Part shown: in pieces, positions 24,684 to 33,660 of the stretch
How the letters are laid out: the number at the start of each line of letters is the position of its first letter
Numbering within the stretch: position 1 is the first letter of the stretch
Source of the DNA: DAOTYH01 sp034435015
GTDB taxonomy: Bacteria; Chloroflexota; Anaerolineae; Aggregatilineales; UBA3940
NCBI GenBank assembly: GCA_034435015.1
Contig: DAOTYH010000065.1
Span: forward strand, 1 to 64,000
DNA length: 64,000 nt
Direction of reading: 5' to 3'
The notes under the pieces: generated by a model
What the model was told of the DNA's origin: nothing
What the model saw: the letters and a program-made list of their open reading frames with translations, nothing else
The model's database searches: none
Made by a program: the position numbers and the translations under genes

Positions 24684-24792
24684 TGTTTTTTGTCCATTTT
24701 GTGGCGTGGGGAAACAAGCCCTGCTTGCGCTCTGATTTGAAACGGTTTATTATAGGCCAATTCGACAGTATAAGTAGAGTAAGGAAGAAACA

Positions 24793-25230
24793 ATGTCCGG
24801 AACTGAGCTGTTCGGCCCCCTTTTTGCAGGAGGTACTGTTCTCTTTATTGTGCTGGCTTGTGGAATCACAGCCCTGACGATCGGGTTTATTGCCCTCGTA
24901 TTCGTTATTGCCCGCCGGATCGGCAAGCGCATGATCGAAGGCGACCCGGAGATCGCACAGAATGGACTATCGGGCAAAGGCCGCATCTTAAGTATCGAAG
25001 ATACTGGTGTCCGCATAGGCGGCGAGATGAATATCCGTTGCCGCTTCCAGCTTGAGGTGACGCCCGACGGCGGCCCGCCCTATCAGGCGACAGCGCTGGC
25101 TGTTATCCCAATGGTCAACCTTGCCCAATTCCAAGCGGGGGCTGTTGTGCCGGTCAAGATTCACCCGACCGACCCCAGCAAGGTCATCCTTGACATTTAT
25201 GCCCCAAGGACAGCCGCCAGCCCGTTATAG
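24793..25230 (+). CDS. Hypothetical membrane protein with one N-terminal helix
   Basis: A protein of 145 residues that I do not assign to a named family. One or two hydrophobic segments (about 8-45) are followed by R-R-I-G-K-R and then a beta-rich domain of about 85 residues containing G-K-G-R-I-L-S-I-E-D-T-G, a strand-rich middle, and V-V-P-V-K-I-H-P-T-D-P-S-K-V near the end. This resembles DUF3592-like or similar 'conversion' domains with the closing pattern V-x-V-x-x-x-P-x-D-P. It is likely cytoplasmic after the helix. The start has AAGGAAG six bases upstream. It stands alone, divergent from copA and convergent with the GntR gene. Confidence 0.65.
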   Translation: MSGTELFGPLFAGGTVLFIVLACGITALTIGFIALVFVIARRIGKRMIEGDPEIAQNGLSGKGRILSIEDTGVRIGGEMNIRCRFQLEVTPDGGPPYQATALAVIPMVNLAQFQAGAVVPVKIHPTDPSKVILDIYAPRTAASPL

Positions 25231-25256
25231 CTCCTTTTGTCCTTCGCGGCTGGCAT

Positions 25257-25286
25257 CAAAAAACAGGGACGGCTTTGAGCCGCCCC
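25257..25286 (-). terminator. Hairpin terminator of the GntR gene
   Basis: On the minus strand GGGGCGGC (25286-25279) pairs with GCCGTCCC (25273-25266; one G-U) across a five-base loop, followed by TGTTTTTT. It begins five bases past the regulator's stop codon. Confidence 0.75.
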
Positions 25287-25290
25287 TCCT

Positions 25291-26055
25291 CTATTCCGCC
25301 ACCACATTGATCTCAAGCTGAGCACGGTCTCCGCGATGGTGGGACAAGCCAAACTCAACTGGTCTGTCCTGCGGATCGTAGATGGTGCTGGTGATAGCCA
25401 GCAGAGGCGTCGAAGCAGGCACTTGGAGCAGGCGGGCTTCCTCTTCCGTGCAACGGATGGCCTCCACAAGGCGCGTGCCATGGGAGAGGGTCACGCCGTA
25501 CTTGTGACGCATCAAGGCGTACAGCGAGGCATTTTCCAGATCGTCGTGTTCCAGGCCGGCAAACAGCGAATGCGGCAGATAGTTGGTCACGATCATGATC
25601 GGCTCATCGCCGATCATGCGCAGGCGCACCAGCTTAATCACCTCATCGCCTGCTGTCAGACGCAAATGCTCGGCTACAATCTTGTCGGCGGGCACAACTC
25701 CCTGCTCCAGAACACGGGTGGTCAACACCAAGCCGCGTGAGGCCATATCCTCATAAAACCCGACTGTGCGTTGCAGAAAACGTTCACGCAGTTTGGGAAC
25801 AACAACAAAAGTCCCCTTGCCCTGCACGCGATACAGCAGACCCTCATGCGTCAGGTCGTCGAGTGCCTTACGGGCAGTGGTACGGCTGACCCCGTAGGTT
25901 TGGCACAGTTCAGCCTCAGAAGGGATAGGTTTTCCTGCCGGCCATGACGCGATCTGCTCCCGGAGGATTTCCCTGATCTGGTAATACTTCGGGACGGGCA
26001 GGTTCTGAGCTAGGGATGCTGGTTGGGGATGGTCGGAGATGGTTTCTGGTGACAC
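25291..26055 (-). CDS. GntR family transcriptional regulator, HutC subfamily
   Basis: A repressor-type protein of about 254 residues. The N-terminal winged helix-turn-helix shows P-K-Y-Y-Q-I-R-E-I-L-R, I-P-S-E-A-E-L, the recognition helix segment V-S-R-T-T-A-R-K-A-L, and G-K-G-T-F-V-V near residue 85. The C-terminal two-thirds is a UTRA ligand-binding domain (HutC/FarR fold) ending in F-G-L-S-H-H-R-G-D. The effector is unknown; HutC members respond to histidine-pathway intermediates, amino sugars or alkylphosphonates, and hutU lies 29 kb away. GTG 26055 is preferred because CGGAG is five bases upstream; ATG 26097 and TTG 26100 are the alternatives, adding 14-15 unconserved residues. Confidence 0.88.
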   Translation of the reverse strand: MSPETISDHPQPASLAQNLPVPKYYQIREILREQIASWPAGKPIPSEAELCQTYGVSRTTARKALDDLTHEGLLYRVQGKGTFVVVPKLRERFLQRTVGFYEDMASRGLVLTTRVLEQGVVPADKIVAEHLRLTAGDEVIKLVRLRMIGDEPIMIVTNYLPHSLFAGLEHDDLENASLYALMRHKYGVTLSHGTRLVEAIRCTEEEARLLQVPASTPLLAITSTIYDPQDRPVEFGLSHHRGDRAQLEINVVAE

Positions 26056-26351
26056 TGGGACTCCGCAGTTCCGGCTGGCATGATCATCCCCCGGCATCAA
26101 CGGCCGGGGTGTGTGAAACGCCTGCCTGCATGATCAAGAGATATGCTCTTAGTTTTAATATACTCTTAATTTAATTTTAAACCTATTATATGAAAGCCTG
26201 CCTGCTTTGGCGAATAAGGCGGCTGGCCGCCCCATCCTATAGTGCGCCCTCTGCACGCGATATAATCACACTACGCCGCGAACAGTCGTGCCTGCGCGGC
26301 TTATTCTGAGTCGAAACCACGTCGAAAACACACTGCCAAAGGAGGTACGCC

Positions 26352-26753
26352 ATGACACAGCCCGACCCCTTTGCGGTCCTTGAAGGGCATGCCTACATGG
26401 CCCTGACCACTTACCGCAAAAGCGGGGCCGCCGTCACAACGCCGGTCTGGTTTGCCAAGTCAGACGGCAAGCTTTACCTGACCACCCTGCCGCACGCAGG
26501 CAAGGCTAAGCGTATCCGTAACAACCCCGCTGTCGAGGTCGCGCCCTGCACTGTGGACGGTAGATTGCTTGGCCCGGCAGTCAAGGGCACAGCCCGTATT
26601 CTGCCCGCCGGCCAAGAGGAAGAGGACGCCCAGCGTGCCCTGCACCGCAAATACGGGCTTCAGTACGCCATCCTGACGTTCATGCGCATACTCCGACGCG
26701 GGCAGGCAGACCGTATCTACCTCGAGATCACGCCGGCGGAGGGGGCTTCATGA
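26352..26753 (+). CDS. PPOX class (F420/FMN-binding) oxidoreductase
   Basis: A split-barrel protein of 133 residues of the pyridoxamine-5'-phosphate-oxidase-like family. It shows Y-M-A-L-T-T-Y-R-K-S-G, V-T-T-P-V-W-F, and G-K-A-K-R-I-R-N-N-P, the last being the cofactor phosphate-binding pattern of the F420-dependent Rv1155-type group (TIGR03618 relatives). Substrate and cofactor need experiment. The start has AAAGGAGG six bases upstream, and a -10-like TATAAT is at 26261-26266. Its stop overlaps the next start (ATGA), so it is co-translated with the CcmC-like membrane protein. Confidence 0.85.
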   Translation: MTQPDPFAVLEGHAYMALTTYRKSGAAVTTPVWFAKSDGKLYLTTLPHAGKAKRIRNNPAVEVAPCTVDGRLLGPAVKGTARILPAGQEEEDAQRALHRKYGLQYAILTFMRILRRGQADRIYLEITPAEGAS

Positions 26754-27370
26754 CCAGCCGGCCATTCTCCCGCCCGCTGACGTGGGCTGTTCTGATAGGG
26801 CTGACAGCCACAGCAGGGATACTGATCGGGTTGATGCCCGCCGAACGCACGCTCGGCGAGGCGGTCAGGATCGTGTATGCCCACGTAGCGCTGACAGAGG
26901 CCGGGACGCTGGGCCTGTATGCGGCGGGGATCATGGGCTTGGCCGTGCTGATCAGCGGGCGGCAAACCCTCCGGCTCTGGATGCAGATCACCGCCGGCGT
27001 CGGGCTGGGGATGCTGGCCATGGGTTTTGTAGTCAGCCTGGCCGCCCAGCAGACGGCGTGGGGCGGCATCGCATGGCAGGAGCCGCGCGTGGCCGCCGCG
27101 CTGAACGTACTGGCAATAGCGCTCATTGTGCAGGTACTAACCTTCTGGCTGTCCAACGAGCGGATACGTGGGGCGCTCAACGCCGCGCTGGCCGGTTTTG
27201 TGTTCTGGTCGGGGCTGAATGCCCAGGGCGTCCTGCACCCCGGCGCGGCGATCAGCGCCTCGCCCTCAGCGGCGATCCGGCTGTCGTTCCTCGCGCTGAC
27301 AGCAGTCTGTCTGCTGGCCGGAGCATGGATCGTATGGCAGGCGGGGAGAGACCTCACCAGCCGGCAGTGA
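26750..27370 (+). CDS. CcmC-like integral membrane protein, divergent
   Basis: A membrane protein of 206 residues with six hydrophobic segments. Its layout follows CcmC/CcsA haem-handling proteins: R-I-V-Y-A-H-V near residue 40 corresponds to the conserved R-I-x-Y-x-H-V-P, and A-W-G-G-I-A-W-Q-E-P-R near 103 takes the place of the tryptophan-rich W-G-x-x-W-x-W-D-x-R motif, keeping only part of it. A second His is in G-V-L-H-P-G near 165. The typical W-W-x-W-D core is degraded, so haem handling is uncertain; no other cytochrome c maturation gene is near. It overlaps the PPOX gene by four bases. The alternative is an unnamed membrane family. Confidence 0.55.
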   Translation: MTSRPFSRPLTWAVLIGLTATAGILIGLMPAERTLGEAVRIVYAHVALTEAGTLGLYAAGIMGLAVLISGRQTLRLWMQITAGVGLGMLAMGFVVSLAAQQTAWGGIAWQEPRVAAALNVLAIALIVQVLTFWLSNERIRGALNAALAGFVFWSGLNAQGVLHPGAAISASPSAAIRLSFLALTAVCLLAGAWIVWQAGRDLTSRQ

Positions 27371-27458
27371 CGGAGCACATTCACCCTCGCTGAACAAACA
27401 GGGCTATAATGAAGACATACTCTCTGTATCTGTTCCCATCATGAGGAAAGGATCAACC

Positions 27459-28547
27459 GTGAATCGCACCAATCTATATGACACCCATGTCAGCCTTGGG
27501 GCGCGCATGGTTCCGTTTGCTGGCTGGGAGATGCCGGTGCAGTACACCAGCCCGCTTGAAGAACACGCCACTGTCCGCACAGCGGCAGGCCTGTTTGACA
27601 TTGACCACATGGGCCAGATTATCGTCGAGGGAACCGACGCGCTGGCCTTCCTCCAATACATGACGCCCACCGACCTCGACGCCCTAGAGGAATGGGAGGC
27701 CACCTACTCCCTGCTGTGCTATGCCGACGGCGGCACGGTGGATGATATTTTCGTCTACCGCCTGCCGGAATACTATTACGTGGTCGTCAACGCCGCCAAC
27801 CTCAAGAAGGATGTCAAGTGGCTTCAGGCCCACACGCCCGGCTTTGAGGTCAGCGTGACGGATGTTTCAACCGAGACCTACATGTTGGCCTTACAGGGGC
27901 CGAAAGCGCAGGCCGTCCTCCAGACCATCTGCGACGTTGACCTGTCTAAAGTGCCTTTCCACTTCAGCGCACGCGGACAGGTAGCAGGCGTGCCGGCGCT
28001 GATCGGGGCAACCGGCTACACCGGCGAATACGGCTACGAGCTGTTCTTTGACGCTCAGCAGGCCGTGACAGTCTGGAACGCTATTCTGAAGGCCGGCGAG
28101 CCGTTCGGAATCAAGCCCATCGGGCTGGCCGCGCGGGACAGTCTGCGCTTTGAGCCGTGCCTGCCGCTCTACGGGCATGAGCTGACCGCGGCCATCTCCC
28201 CGATTGAGGCCGGGCTGGGATACTTCGTCCAGCCGGACAAGGGCGACTTCATCGGGCGGGATGCCCTGCTCAAACAGCGGCTGGAAGGCCCGCCCCGCAA
28301 ACTGGTATGTATCGAGATGGTGGACAAGGGCGTCCCGCGCGAACACTACGAGATCGTGGTAGAGGGCCGGCACGGGCACGTCACATCCGGCATGTTCGCC
28401 CCGACTGTCGAAGCTTACGCCGCCATGGCGCTCATCCCAGCCGAGCTGGCACAGGAGGGCCGCGAACTGGAAGTGATCATTCGGGGGCAACCCAAGAAGG
28501 CCAAGATCGTCAAGCGTCCGTTCTACATCCCGGCCTACCGGCGGTAA
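27459..28547 (+). CDS. gcvT: Aminomethyltransferase GcvT (glycine cleavage T protein or relative)
   Basis: A folate-binding methyltransferase of 362 residues. N-terminal L-Y-D-T-H-V-S-L-G-A-R-M-V-P-F-A-G-W-E-M-P, G-L-F-D-I-D-H-M-G-Q, and G-x-T-G-Y-T-G-E-Y-G-Y-E-L-F match GcvT, including the folate-contacting region and R-D-S-L-R-F-E. It transfers the aminomethyl carbon of glycine to tetrahydrofolate. GcvH and GcvP are not adjacent, so a stand-alone relative acting on another methylamine-type substrate is possible. GTG 27459 with AGGAAAGG seven bases upstream is chosen over ATG 27441, which lies on the ribosome site. A -10-like TATAAT is at 27405-27410. Confidence 0.87.
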   Translation: MNRTNLYDTHVSLGARMVPFAGWEMPVQYTSPLEEHATVRTAAGLFDIDHMGQIIVEGTDALAFLQYMTPTDLDALEEWEATYSLLCYADGGTVDDIFVYRLPEYYYVVVNAANLKKDVKWLQAHTPGFEVSVTDVSTETYMLALQGPKAQAVLQTICDVDLSKVPFHFSARGQVAGVPALIGATGYTGEYGYELFFDAQQAVTVWNAILKAGEPFGIKPIGLAARDSLRFEPCLPLYGHELTAAISPIEAGLGYFVQPDKGDFIGRDALLKQRLEGPPRKLVCIEMVDKGVPREHYEIVVEGRHGHVTSGMFAPTVEAYAAMALIPAELAQEGRELEVIIRGQPKKAKIVKRPFYIPAYRR

Positions 28548-28606
28548 TCTGTGGGCGGCTCACAGCCCGACAGCCCGCTTCACAACGACTATACTCATGT
28601 TGGTAT

Positions 28607-28629
28607 AGCTCCCGCTTCAGCCGGGAGCT
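28607..28629 (+). terminator. Hairpin terminator after gcvT
   Basis: AGCTCCCG (28607-28614) pairs with CGGGAGCT (28622-28629) across a seven-base loop, followed by TATCT. It stands between gcvT and the lipoprotein gene. Confidence 0.55.
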
Positions 28630-28665
28630 TATCTCTCACCTGTCTCAACCTTCAAAGGAGCAATC

Positions 28666-29589
28666 ATGTTCACTTGCCGCCCCATTCACCGCCGCACTCC
28701 GCTGGCTGTCATAGTGCTGGCAGTTGCCGCGCTGGCCTGTAACGCCCCGCTCGGATCAGCGGCGCAGACTGACCAGCCCGTTGTGACAGCCTCCGTGACA
28801 ACCCCTCCTGTTGAGACGGTCACAGCCTCAGCCCAGCCGTCTGAGCCGGCCCAGCCGACCGTGCCGCCTGCCCCCGTCACCGCCCCGCCGACCGCTGTCC
28901 CTAACGCCGTACAGGCTGTCTATGCAGGGATCAGCTTCTACTACGATTATTCACTGGCCTCAAGCTGGGATGTGGAGATTGTCCCGCCTGTGCCCGATCC
29001 CAACATCCCGCAGGAATGGCTGATGGCCTCGCACTATGCCTTTACCCTGCGCGGCTATCCGTTAACCCACATATTCCTTGAGCCGCAGATTCTCATTTTC
29101 CGGACGCAGGCCTACAGCGAGCTGAACCCCCTTGCCGCTCAGCGGATCGCCGCCCTGCGCCAGCTTCTGGCTGAGCGCCCCGCCGCCTTCCCCGCCGAGA
29201 TGCCCTTCCTGCCGGTGCTGAACGCCGCACAGGTCATCCATGTTCAGCATGCCTACCTGAACTTCCAGAACGGGTCGGGGGTGCGCTACCTGACCCAGCA
29301 CGATCAGGCTTTCCTGCCTATCAACAACGAGGAACTGATCTACACCTTTCAGGGGTTGACCTCAGACGGCGGTCACCTGATCGTGGTGACCATGCCGATC
29401 TCACACCCCAGCCTGCCTGACGATCACACGCAGGTCCCCGGCGGCGACCCGACCGCCTTTGCCAACAACTTTGAGTCGTATCTAGCGGACATCACCGCAC
29501 AACTGGAAAGCGCCGCCCCCGACAGCTTCGCTCCCAGCATCCTGTTGCTGGATACAATGGTACAGTCATTGCTTGCCGCCCCGCAGTAG
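28666..29589 (+). CDS. Lipoprotein of unknown function
   Basis: A secreted lipoprotein of 307 residues. A twin-Arg-containing but ordinary signal peptide ends in the lipobox A-A-L-A-C (Cys about 25). A linker of about 55 residues rich in Thr, Pro, Val and Ala follows, then a globular domain from about residue 85: A-G-I-S-F-Y-Y-D-Y-S-L-A begins it, and a segment Q-Y-L-T-like and H-L-I-V-V-T-M-P-I lie near the end. The family is not recognised, though the 'F-Y-Y-D-x-x-L-A' start recurs in Chloroflexota lipoproteins, as far as I know. The start has AAAGGAG six bases upstream. Confidence 0.72.
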   Translation: MFTCRPIHRRTPLAVIVLAVAALACNAPLGSAAQTDQPVVTASVTTPPVETVTASAQPSEPAQPTVPPAPVTAPPTAVPNAVQAVYAGISFYYDYSLASSWDVEIVPPVPDPNIPQEWLMASHYAFTLRGYPLTHIFLEPQILIFRTQAYSELNPLAAQRIAALRQLLAERPAAFPAEMPFLPVLNAAQVIHVQHAYLNFQNGSGVRYLTQHDQAFLPINNEELIYTFQGLTSDGGHLIVVTMPISHPSLPDDHTQVPGGDPTAFANNFESYLADITAQLESAAPDSFAPSILLLDTMVQSLLAAPQ

Positions 29590-29599
29590 CAAGAAAGAA

Positions 29600-29638
29600 A
29601 GCCGCAGGGGAGGGACGCCATGCCCCGTTCCTGCGGCT
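29600..29638. terminator. Hairpin between convergent lipoprotein and permease genes
   Basis: AGCCGCAGG (29600-29608) pairs with CCTGCGGCT (29630-29638) around a 21-base loop. No T run follows. The same stem core recurs at 57512-57547. Confidence 0.45.
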
Positions 29639-29658
29639 GAACCGATAATGAGGGGAAG

Positions 29659-32211
29659 TTACTCGTAGCGCAGGGCCTGCACGATCTCCAGCCGGGCGGC
29701 CTGCCGGGCCGGGATGATCGCGGCCAACGCCCCAAACAGCAGGCCGACTGCTGTCGCCGCGATCAAGCCGGCGGCAGGGAACGAATACGTCAGCGGGAAG
29801 CCTGCCACACTGACGGCACCGGTCAGCACATAGCCCAGATACAGGCCGGCCAGCATCCCCAGTGCTGTTCCCAGCGCCGCCAACAAGAGAGCCTCACCCA
29901 CAATCATCCGCCGCACCTGCCGCCGCGTTGCGCCGGTAGCCCTGAGCATCCCGATCTCGCGGGTACGCTCGATGACGGCAATGGCCAGCGTATTGAGCAT
30001 CGCGATCAGCGAGGGAAGCGCCAGTACACCCAACAGAACATCAAACACCAAAAACGCCACCCGGAACAACTGCATGGTCTGTTCGAGGTACTCCCGCCCG
30101 TTGATCAGGGCAAACTGCGGATAGGGAGCCATGATCTCCCGCAGGGCTGACTCAACAGCTTTGGCGTCTGCGTCCGGCGTGAGATTTAACTGGATCAGCA
30201 CGTCCTCCTCGCGGTCGAAGTCTGCCGCCAAATTGGCTTGCGAAATGTAGGCCACTGACACTTTAGCATTGAAATAGTCACCCGCTACCCCGACAACCTG
30301 ATAGGTCTGTCTGCCATGCGGGGTGATCAGCTCTATCTCATCCCCCACCCCCAGCCGATTCTGAGCGGCAAAGATGTTGTTCAAAATGATACTGCGCCCG
30401 CTGGCAAGCGCCGCGTAAGCTGTCTCTGGATCACCCGACTGGAAGGCGAGTCCGCTCACCTGCGGGAAGGTCTGAGGATCGAGGCCCAGCAAGGTGAGAG
30501 CCGCCCCGTCGGATGCCGTCACCCCGACGCGCAGGGTGCTGACCGCCTCCACGCCGTCCACCTGCCGCAACCGTACAGCCAGATCGGGGCTGGCACCTAC
30601 ATCGCTTCCCCACACCGCCACCGAGGGCGGCAGGAGGATGAAATCACTGCCCAGCGACTTCCTGACCACATCCTCAAAGTAGACAGTAACGCTGGACATA
30701 ACGCCCGCCATCGCGATCAGAAGGGCTAACCCGATCATGGTAGCGCTGGCCGTGACAGCCGCCCGCGTCGGCTGGCGGGAAAGGTTTGCCTGAGCCAGTG
30801 TACCCGTTCCGTCGCGGGCAAAGAGGATGCTCAACAGGCTTCCAAACAACCGGGCGATGGGCGTCACCAGCGCGGGAGCAAGCATCACCAGCCCCATGAT
30901 GAACAACAGGATGCCCAGACTGGTCAGACGGATGTCTCCGCTCACCAGCGCCAGCACAGCCAGCACCAGCAGGAGTCCGCCAATCACCGTGCCGGGCTTC
31001 ACCCGGAAAGGAGCAGAGGCCTCAGCCGCCGGCGGCCGCAGAGCCTCCAGCGGCGTCACGCGGCTGGCGCTTAGGGCAGGCATCAGGCCGGCCAGCAGAG
31101 TCACCCCGATCCCCAGCACCACTGCCGCGATCAAGGCAGGCAGATTAACAACCGGCGCACCCAGCTCCAGATGGAGGTAACTAGCAAAGATCGGCGCAGA
31201 CAATTGAAGGACCCCCAACCCAAACAGATAGCCAAGGATAATACCCGCCGCCGTACCAGCTATCCCCTGCAACAGCCCTTCGGTCAGTATCAAAGCGATG
31301 ATCGTGCGGCGGTTCGCCCCGACGGAACGCAGAATACCAATGTCACGGCGGCGCTCGGCCACCACCGTCCGGAAGGTGTTGAAGATGATGAAACCGCCCA
31401 TCAGCAGGGCTACAAAGCCAAACAGATTCACCGCTATTTCACCCATCTGGAGGCTGGCAAGCATCTCAGCACCAGAAGGCAGTGCACCCAGATGATAGGA
31501 GTCACCCAGCCTGTCTTGAATGGCCTGAATGATCTCCTCCCGTCGGGCCTCATCAGTGGTATTCAGATTAGCCTCGATGGTGTTGATCTGGCCGGGCTGG
31601 TTCAACAGAGCCTGAGCCTCGGCCAACGGGACCAGGACTTCTTCGTTGCCGGGCATTGCACGAGCCGGAAGCAGGCCGACAACCGTCAGGCGGACCTCAC
31701 CTTGGGTAGTCGGCAGTCTCAGGCTGTCGCCCAGACCCAGCCCCAGCGCCTCAGCCAGCGAGACCGTGATCACGGCACTATGGGTGTCGTCCGCCTCCAG
31801 AAAGCGCCCCTCCTCAAGCGGGTAGTAGCGCAGGGCTGGCGCTTTCTGAGGGTCAAGGCCGACCACTGACAAAACAGTGATCCGATCCGGTGCGGCCGGG
31901 TCCTGATCATAGTAGTCAGCGGGCAGGTTGACATTGCGCTGGAGCGACCCCGCCGCCAGACGCACCCCTTCGACGGAAGCCGCCTCCTCCACCACGGAGG
32001 CCGGGAAGGCCGCACCGGTCACCTGCGTAATGGTAACATCCACCTGCCCCGACGCCGCCAGCATATTGGCCTGCAAAGACTGCACCATCGTCGGGATCAG
32101 GATGTTCATCCCGAAGATCAAAAAGACGCCAAAGACAATTGCCAGCGTGGTCAGGAATGTTCTCAGTTTACGCCCCAGCAAATAACGCGAGGCCATTATC
32201 AAGTTAGTCAT
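29659..32211 (-). CDS. ABC transporter permease with two FtsX domains (MacB/LolC-like)
   Basis: A permease of 850 residues. An N-terminal helix (K-L-R-T-F-L-T-T-L-A-I) and a periplasmic MacB_PCD domain (about 45-240) are followed by three helices of the first FtsX domain with the family's E-R-R-R-D-I-G-I-L-R-S-V-G-A pattern near residue 290; a second periplasmic domain and second FtsX domain follow, with E-R-T-R-E-I-G-M-L-R-A-T-G-A near 740. This eight- to ten-helix, double-FtsX layout belongs to exporters of lipoproteins, peptides or antibiotics. It starts 34 bases after its ATPase gene, with GGAG eight bases upstream, and is the last gene of a PadR-controlled operon. Confidence 0.92.
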   Translation of the reverse strand: MTNLIMASRYLLGRKLRTFLTTLAIVFGVFLIFGMNILIPTMVQSLQANMLAASGQVDVTITQVTGAAFPASVVEEAASVEGVRLAAGSLQRNVNLPADYYDQDPAAPDRITVLSVVGLDPQKAPALRYYPLEEGRFLEADDTHSAVITVSLAEALGLGLGDSLRLPTTQGEVRLTVVGLLPARAMPGNEEVLVPLAEAQALLNQPGQINTIEANLNTTDEARREEIIQAIQDRLGDSYHLGALPSGAEMLASLQMGEIAVNLFGFVALLMGGFIIFNTFRTVVAERRRDIGILRSVGANRRTIIALILTEGLLQGIAGTAAGIILGYLFGLGVLQLSAPIFASYLHLELGAPVVNLPALIAAVVLGIGVTLLAGLMPALSASRVTPLEALRPPAAEASAPFRVKPGTVIGGLLLVLAVLALVSGDIRLTSLGILLFIMGLVMLAPALVTPIARLFGSLLSILFARDGTGTLAQANLSRQPTRAAVTASATMIGLALLIAMAGVMSSVTVYFEDVVRKSLGSDFILLPPSVAVWGSDVGASPDLAVRLRQVDGVEAVSTLRVGVTASDGAALTLLGLDPQTFPQVSGLAFQSGDPETAYAALASGRSIILNNIFAAQNRLGVGDEIELITPHGRQTYQVVGVAGDYFNAKVSVAYISQANLAADFDREEDVLIQLNLTPDADAKAVESALREIMAPYPQFALINGREYLEQTMQLFRVAFLVFDVLLGVLALPSLIAMLNTLAIAVIERTREIGMLRATGATRRQVRRMIVGEALLLAALGTALGMLAGLYLGYVLTGAVSVAGFPLTYSFPAAGLIAATAVGLLFGALAAIIPARQAARLEIVQALRYE

Positions 32212-32244
32212 AGTTTCACTCCGCTTCAGATCGGCGGCTGGCTC

Positions 32245-32985
32245 TTACGCAAAAGAGTTCATCTTATCCGTGACCAGCTCGGTGTTGCCTGCCTTGCCGG
32301 GGTCAAGGATCGTTTCATCTACCACAGTACCATCTTTCAAGAACACAATGCGGTCAGCATAGGCCGCAATGCGTGGATCATGGGTCACCATGACCACGGT
32401 GCGCCCCCATTGATCCGGCACCTGCCGCAACAGCGAGGCAATCTCATCGCCCGCCCGCGAGTCGAGGTTGCCGGTCGGCTCATCGGCAAGGATCAGAAGC
32501 GGCTCGGCCACCAGCGCACGGGCAATTGCCACGCGCTGTTGCTGGCCGCCGGAAAGCTGATCCGGGCGGTGGTTTAGGCGGTCGCCCAGCCCGACACGCC
32601 TCAGCCATTCGACAGCCCTGGCACGGGCCTGAGCGGGCCTGACGCCGTCCAGAATCAGCGGCAAAGCGGTGTTCTCAACAGCGCTCAATACCGGTATCAG
32701 GTTAAAGAACTGGAACACAAACCCGATCTTGCGGCGGCGCAGTTCAGTCAGCTTCTCGTCACTCAGTGTATTCAGGAACGCACCGTCAATGCTGACCTGC
32801 CCTTCGGTCGGCTTATCCAGCCCGCCGATCAGATGCAACAGCGTGGATTTGCCACAGCCGCTAGGCCCCATCACGGCCACAAACTCGCCGGGGTTGATGC
32901 TCAGGTTGACACGGCTCAGGGCTGTTACAGCGGCATCGCCAGAGCCGTAAACTTTGGTGAGGTTTTCTGCCTGTATCAGTGACAT
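32245..32985 (-). CDS. ABC transporter ATP-binding protein (LolD/MacB family)
   Basis: The nucleotide-binding subunit, 246 residues, for the FtsX-type permease downstream. Walker A is G-P-S-G-C-G-K-S-T (about residues 40-48), the Q-loop F-V-F-Q-F-F-N-L-I-P is typical of the MacB/LolD group, the signature is L-S-G-G-Q-Q-Q-R, Walker B L-L-I-L-A-D-E-P-T-G-N-L-D, and the switch His is in V-T-H-D-P. About 20 residues follow the domain. The start has AGGAG eight bases upstream. It lies between padR and the permease on the same strand. Confidence 0.95.
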   Translation of the reverse strand: MSLIQAENLTKVYGSGDAAVTALSRVNLSINPGEFVAVMGPSGCGKSTLLHLIGGLDKPTEGQVSIDGAFLNTLSDEKLTELRRRKIGFVFQFFNLIPVLSAVENTALPLILDGVRPAQARARAVEWLRRVGLGDRLNHRPDQLSGGQQQRVAIARALVAEPLLILADEPTGNLDSRAGDEIASLLRQVPDQWGRTVVMVTHDPRIAAYADRIVFLKDGTVVDETILDPGKAGNTELVTDKMNSFA

Positions 32986-33061
32986 AGCTGCAACTCCTGT
33001 TAGACGATTTCAACATGAAGGGCTGGTTTCAGACCAGCCCTCTCGATCTTTTCCGCGTTGC

Positions 33062-33646
33062 TTACCCGTTTTTACGGGGCCTGCCGCGCGGTCTGGGCTG
33101 TGGCTCTGGCAGGGGTTGCCGGCGGATTTCGTCCAGCCGGCCCTCAACAATATCCAGCCAGCGCAGGTCAGCTTCCAGATGCATGATCACCTTGTCGAGC
33201 AGCAGTAACTGAGCCAGCTCCGTGCGGGGGTCCATGTCGTTGCGGCGGCGGGTAGCATCATGCAGAGCCTGATACAACACAGCCCGCTGAGACTGGATCA
33301 GCCGGTAGGGGTCTCCCTCACCGGTAGCCTGACAGAGTACCAGCTTGATAAAGAACTCATCGCGCTGAAGCTCCGGCACGACGCCGCTTGCCAGCCATTC
33401 GGCCAATGCCGCCCGTCCCTGCGGCGTGATGGCATAGACCCGCTTCTCCGGGCCGCCGCTCTGCTCGACGGAGGCAGGGCATACCAATCCCCCCTCCTCC
33501 AGACGAGCCAGCGTGGTATAGACCTGTGCCGGTCTGACATCCCGGCTCTGGGCGCCTCCCATCATGGCGGTGAAGGCGGCATGCAATTCATAACCGTGGC
33601 GCGGACGCTGGGCCAGCAACCCCAGCAGGGCATTGCGAACGGACAT
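33062..33646 (-). CDS. PadR family transcriptional regulator
   Basis: A regulator of 194 residues. The N-terminal winged helix domain (about 1-95) has A-L-L-G-L-L-A-Q-R-P-R-H-G-Y-E-L, V-Y-T-T-L-A-R-L-E-E-G-G-L-V, and Y-A-I-T-P-Q-G-R-A-A-L. The C-terminal part forms the coiled-coil dimer arm of the Vir_act_alpha_C type, and ends in a basic tail R-P-R-G-R-P-R-K-N-G. The start ATG 33646 fits the family (M-S-V-R-N-A-L-L-G); the frame open up to 33712 would run through the repeated operator and is rejected. There is no clear ribosome site. It is followed at 76 bases by the ABC ATPase gene, and such PadR proteins usually repress their own operon until a drug or lipid binds. Confidence 0.9.
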   Translation of the reverse strand: MSVRNALLGLLAQRPRHGYELHAAFTAMMGGAQSRDVRPAQVYTTLARLEEGGLVCPASVEQSGGPEKRVYAITPQGRAALAEWLASGVVPELQRDEFFIKLVLCQATGEGDPYRLIQSQRAVLYQALHDATRRRNDMDPRTELAQLLLLDKVIMHLEADLRWLDIVEGRLDEIRRQPLPEPQPRPRGRPRKNG

Positions 33647-33660
33647 CGGCAAATCTACTC

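Noticed and set aside
25291..26055. GntR/HutC-type regulator as the controller of hutU
   Set aside because: The genes are 29 kb apart, and no shared operator could be seen; the subfamily also regulates many other pathways.
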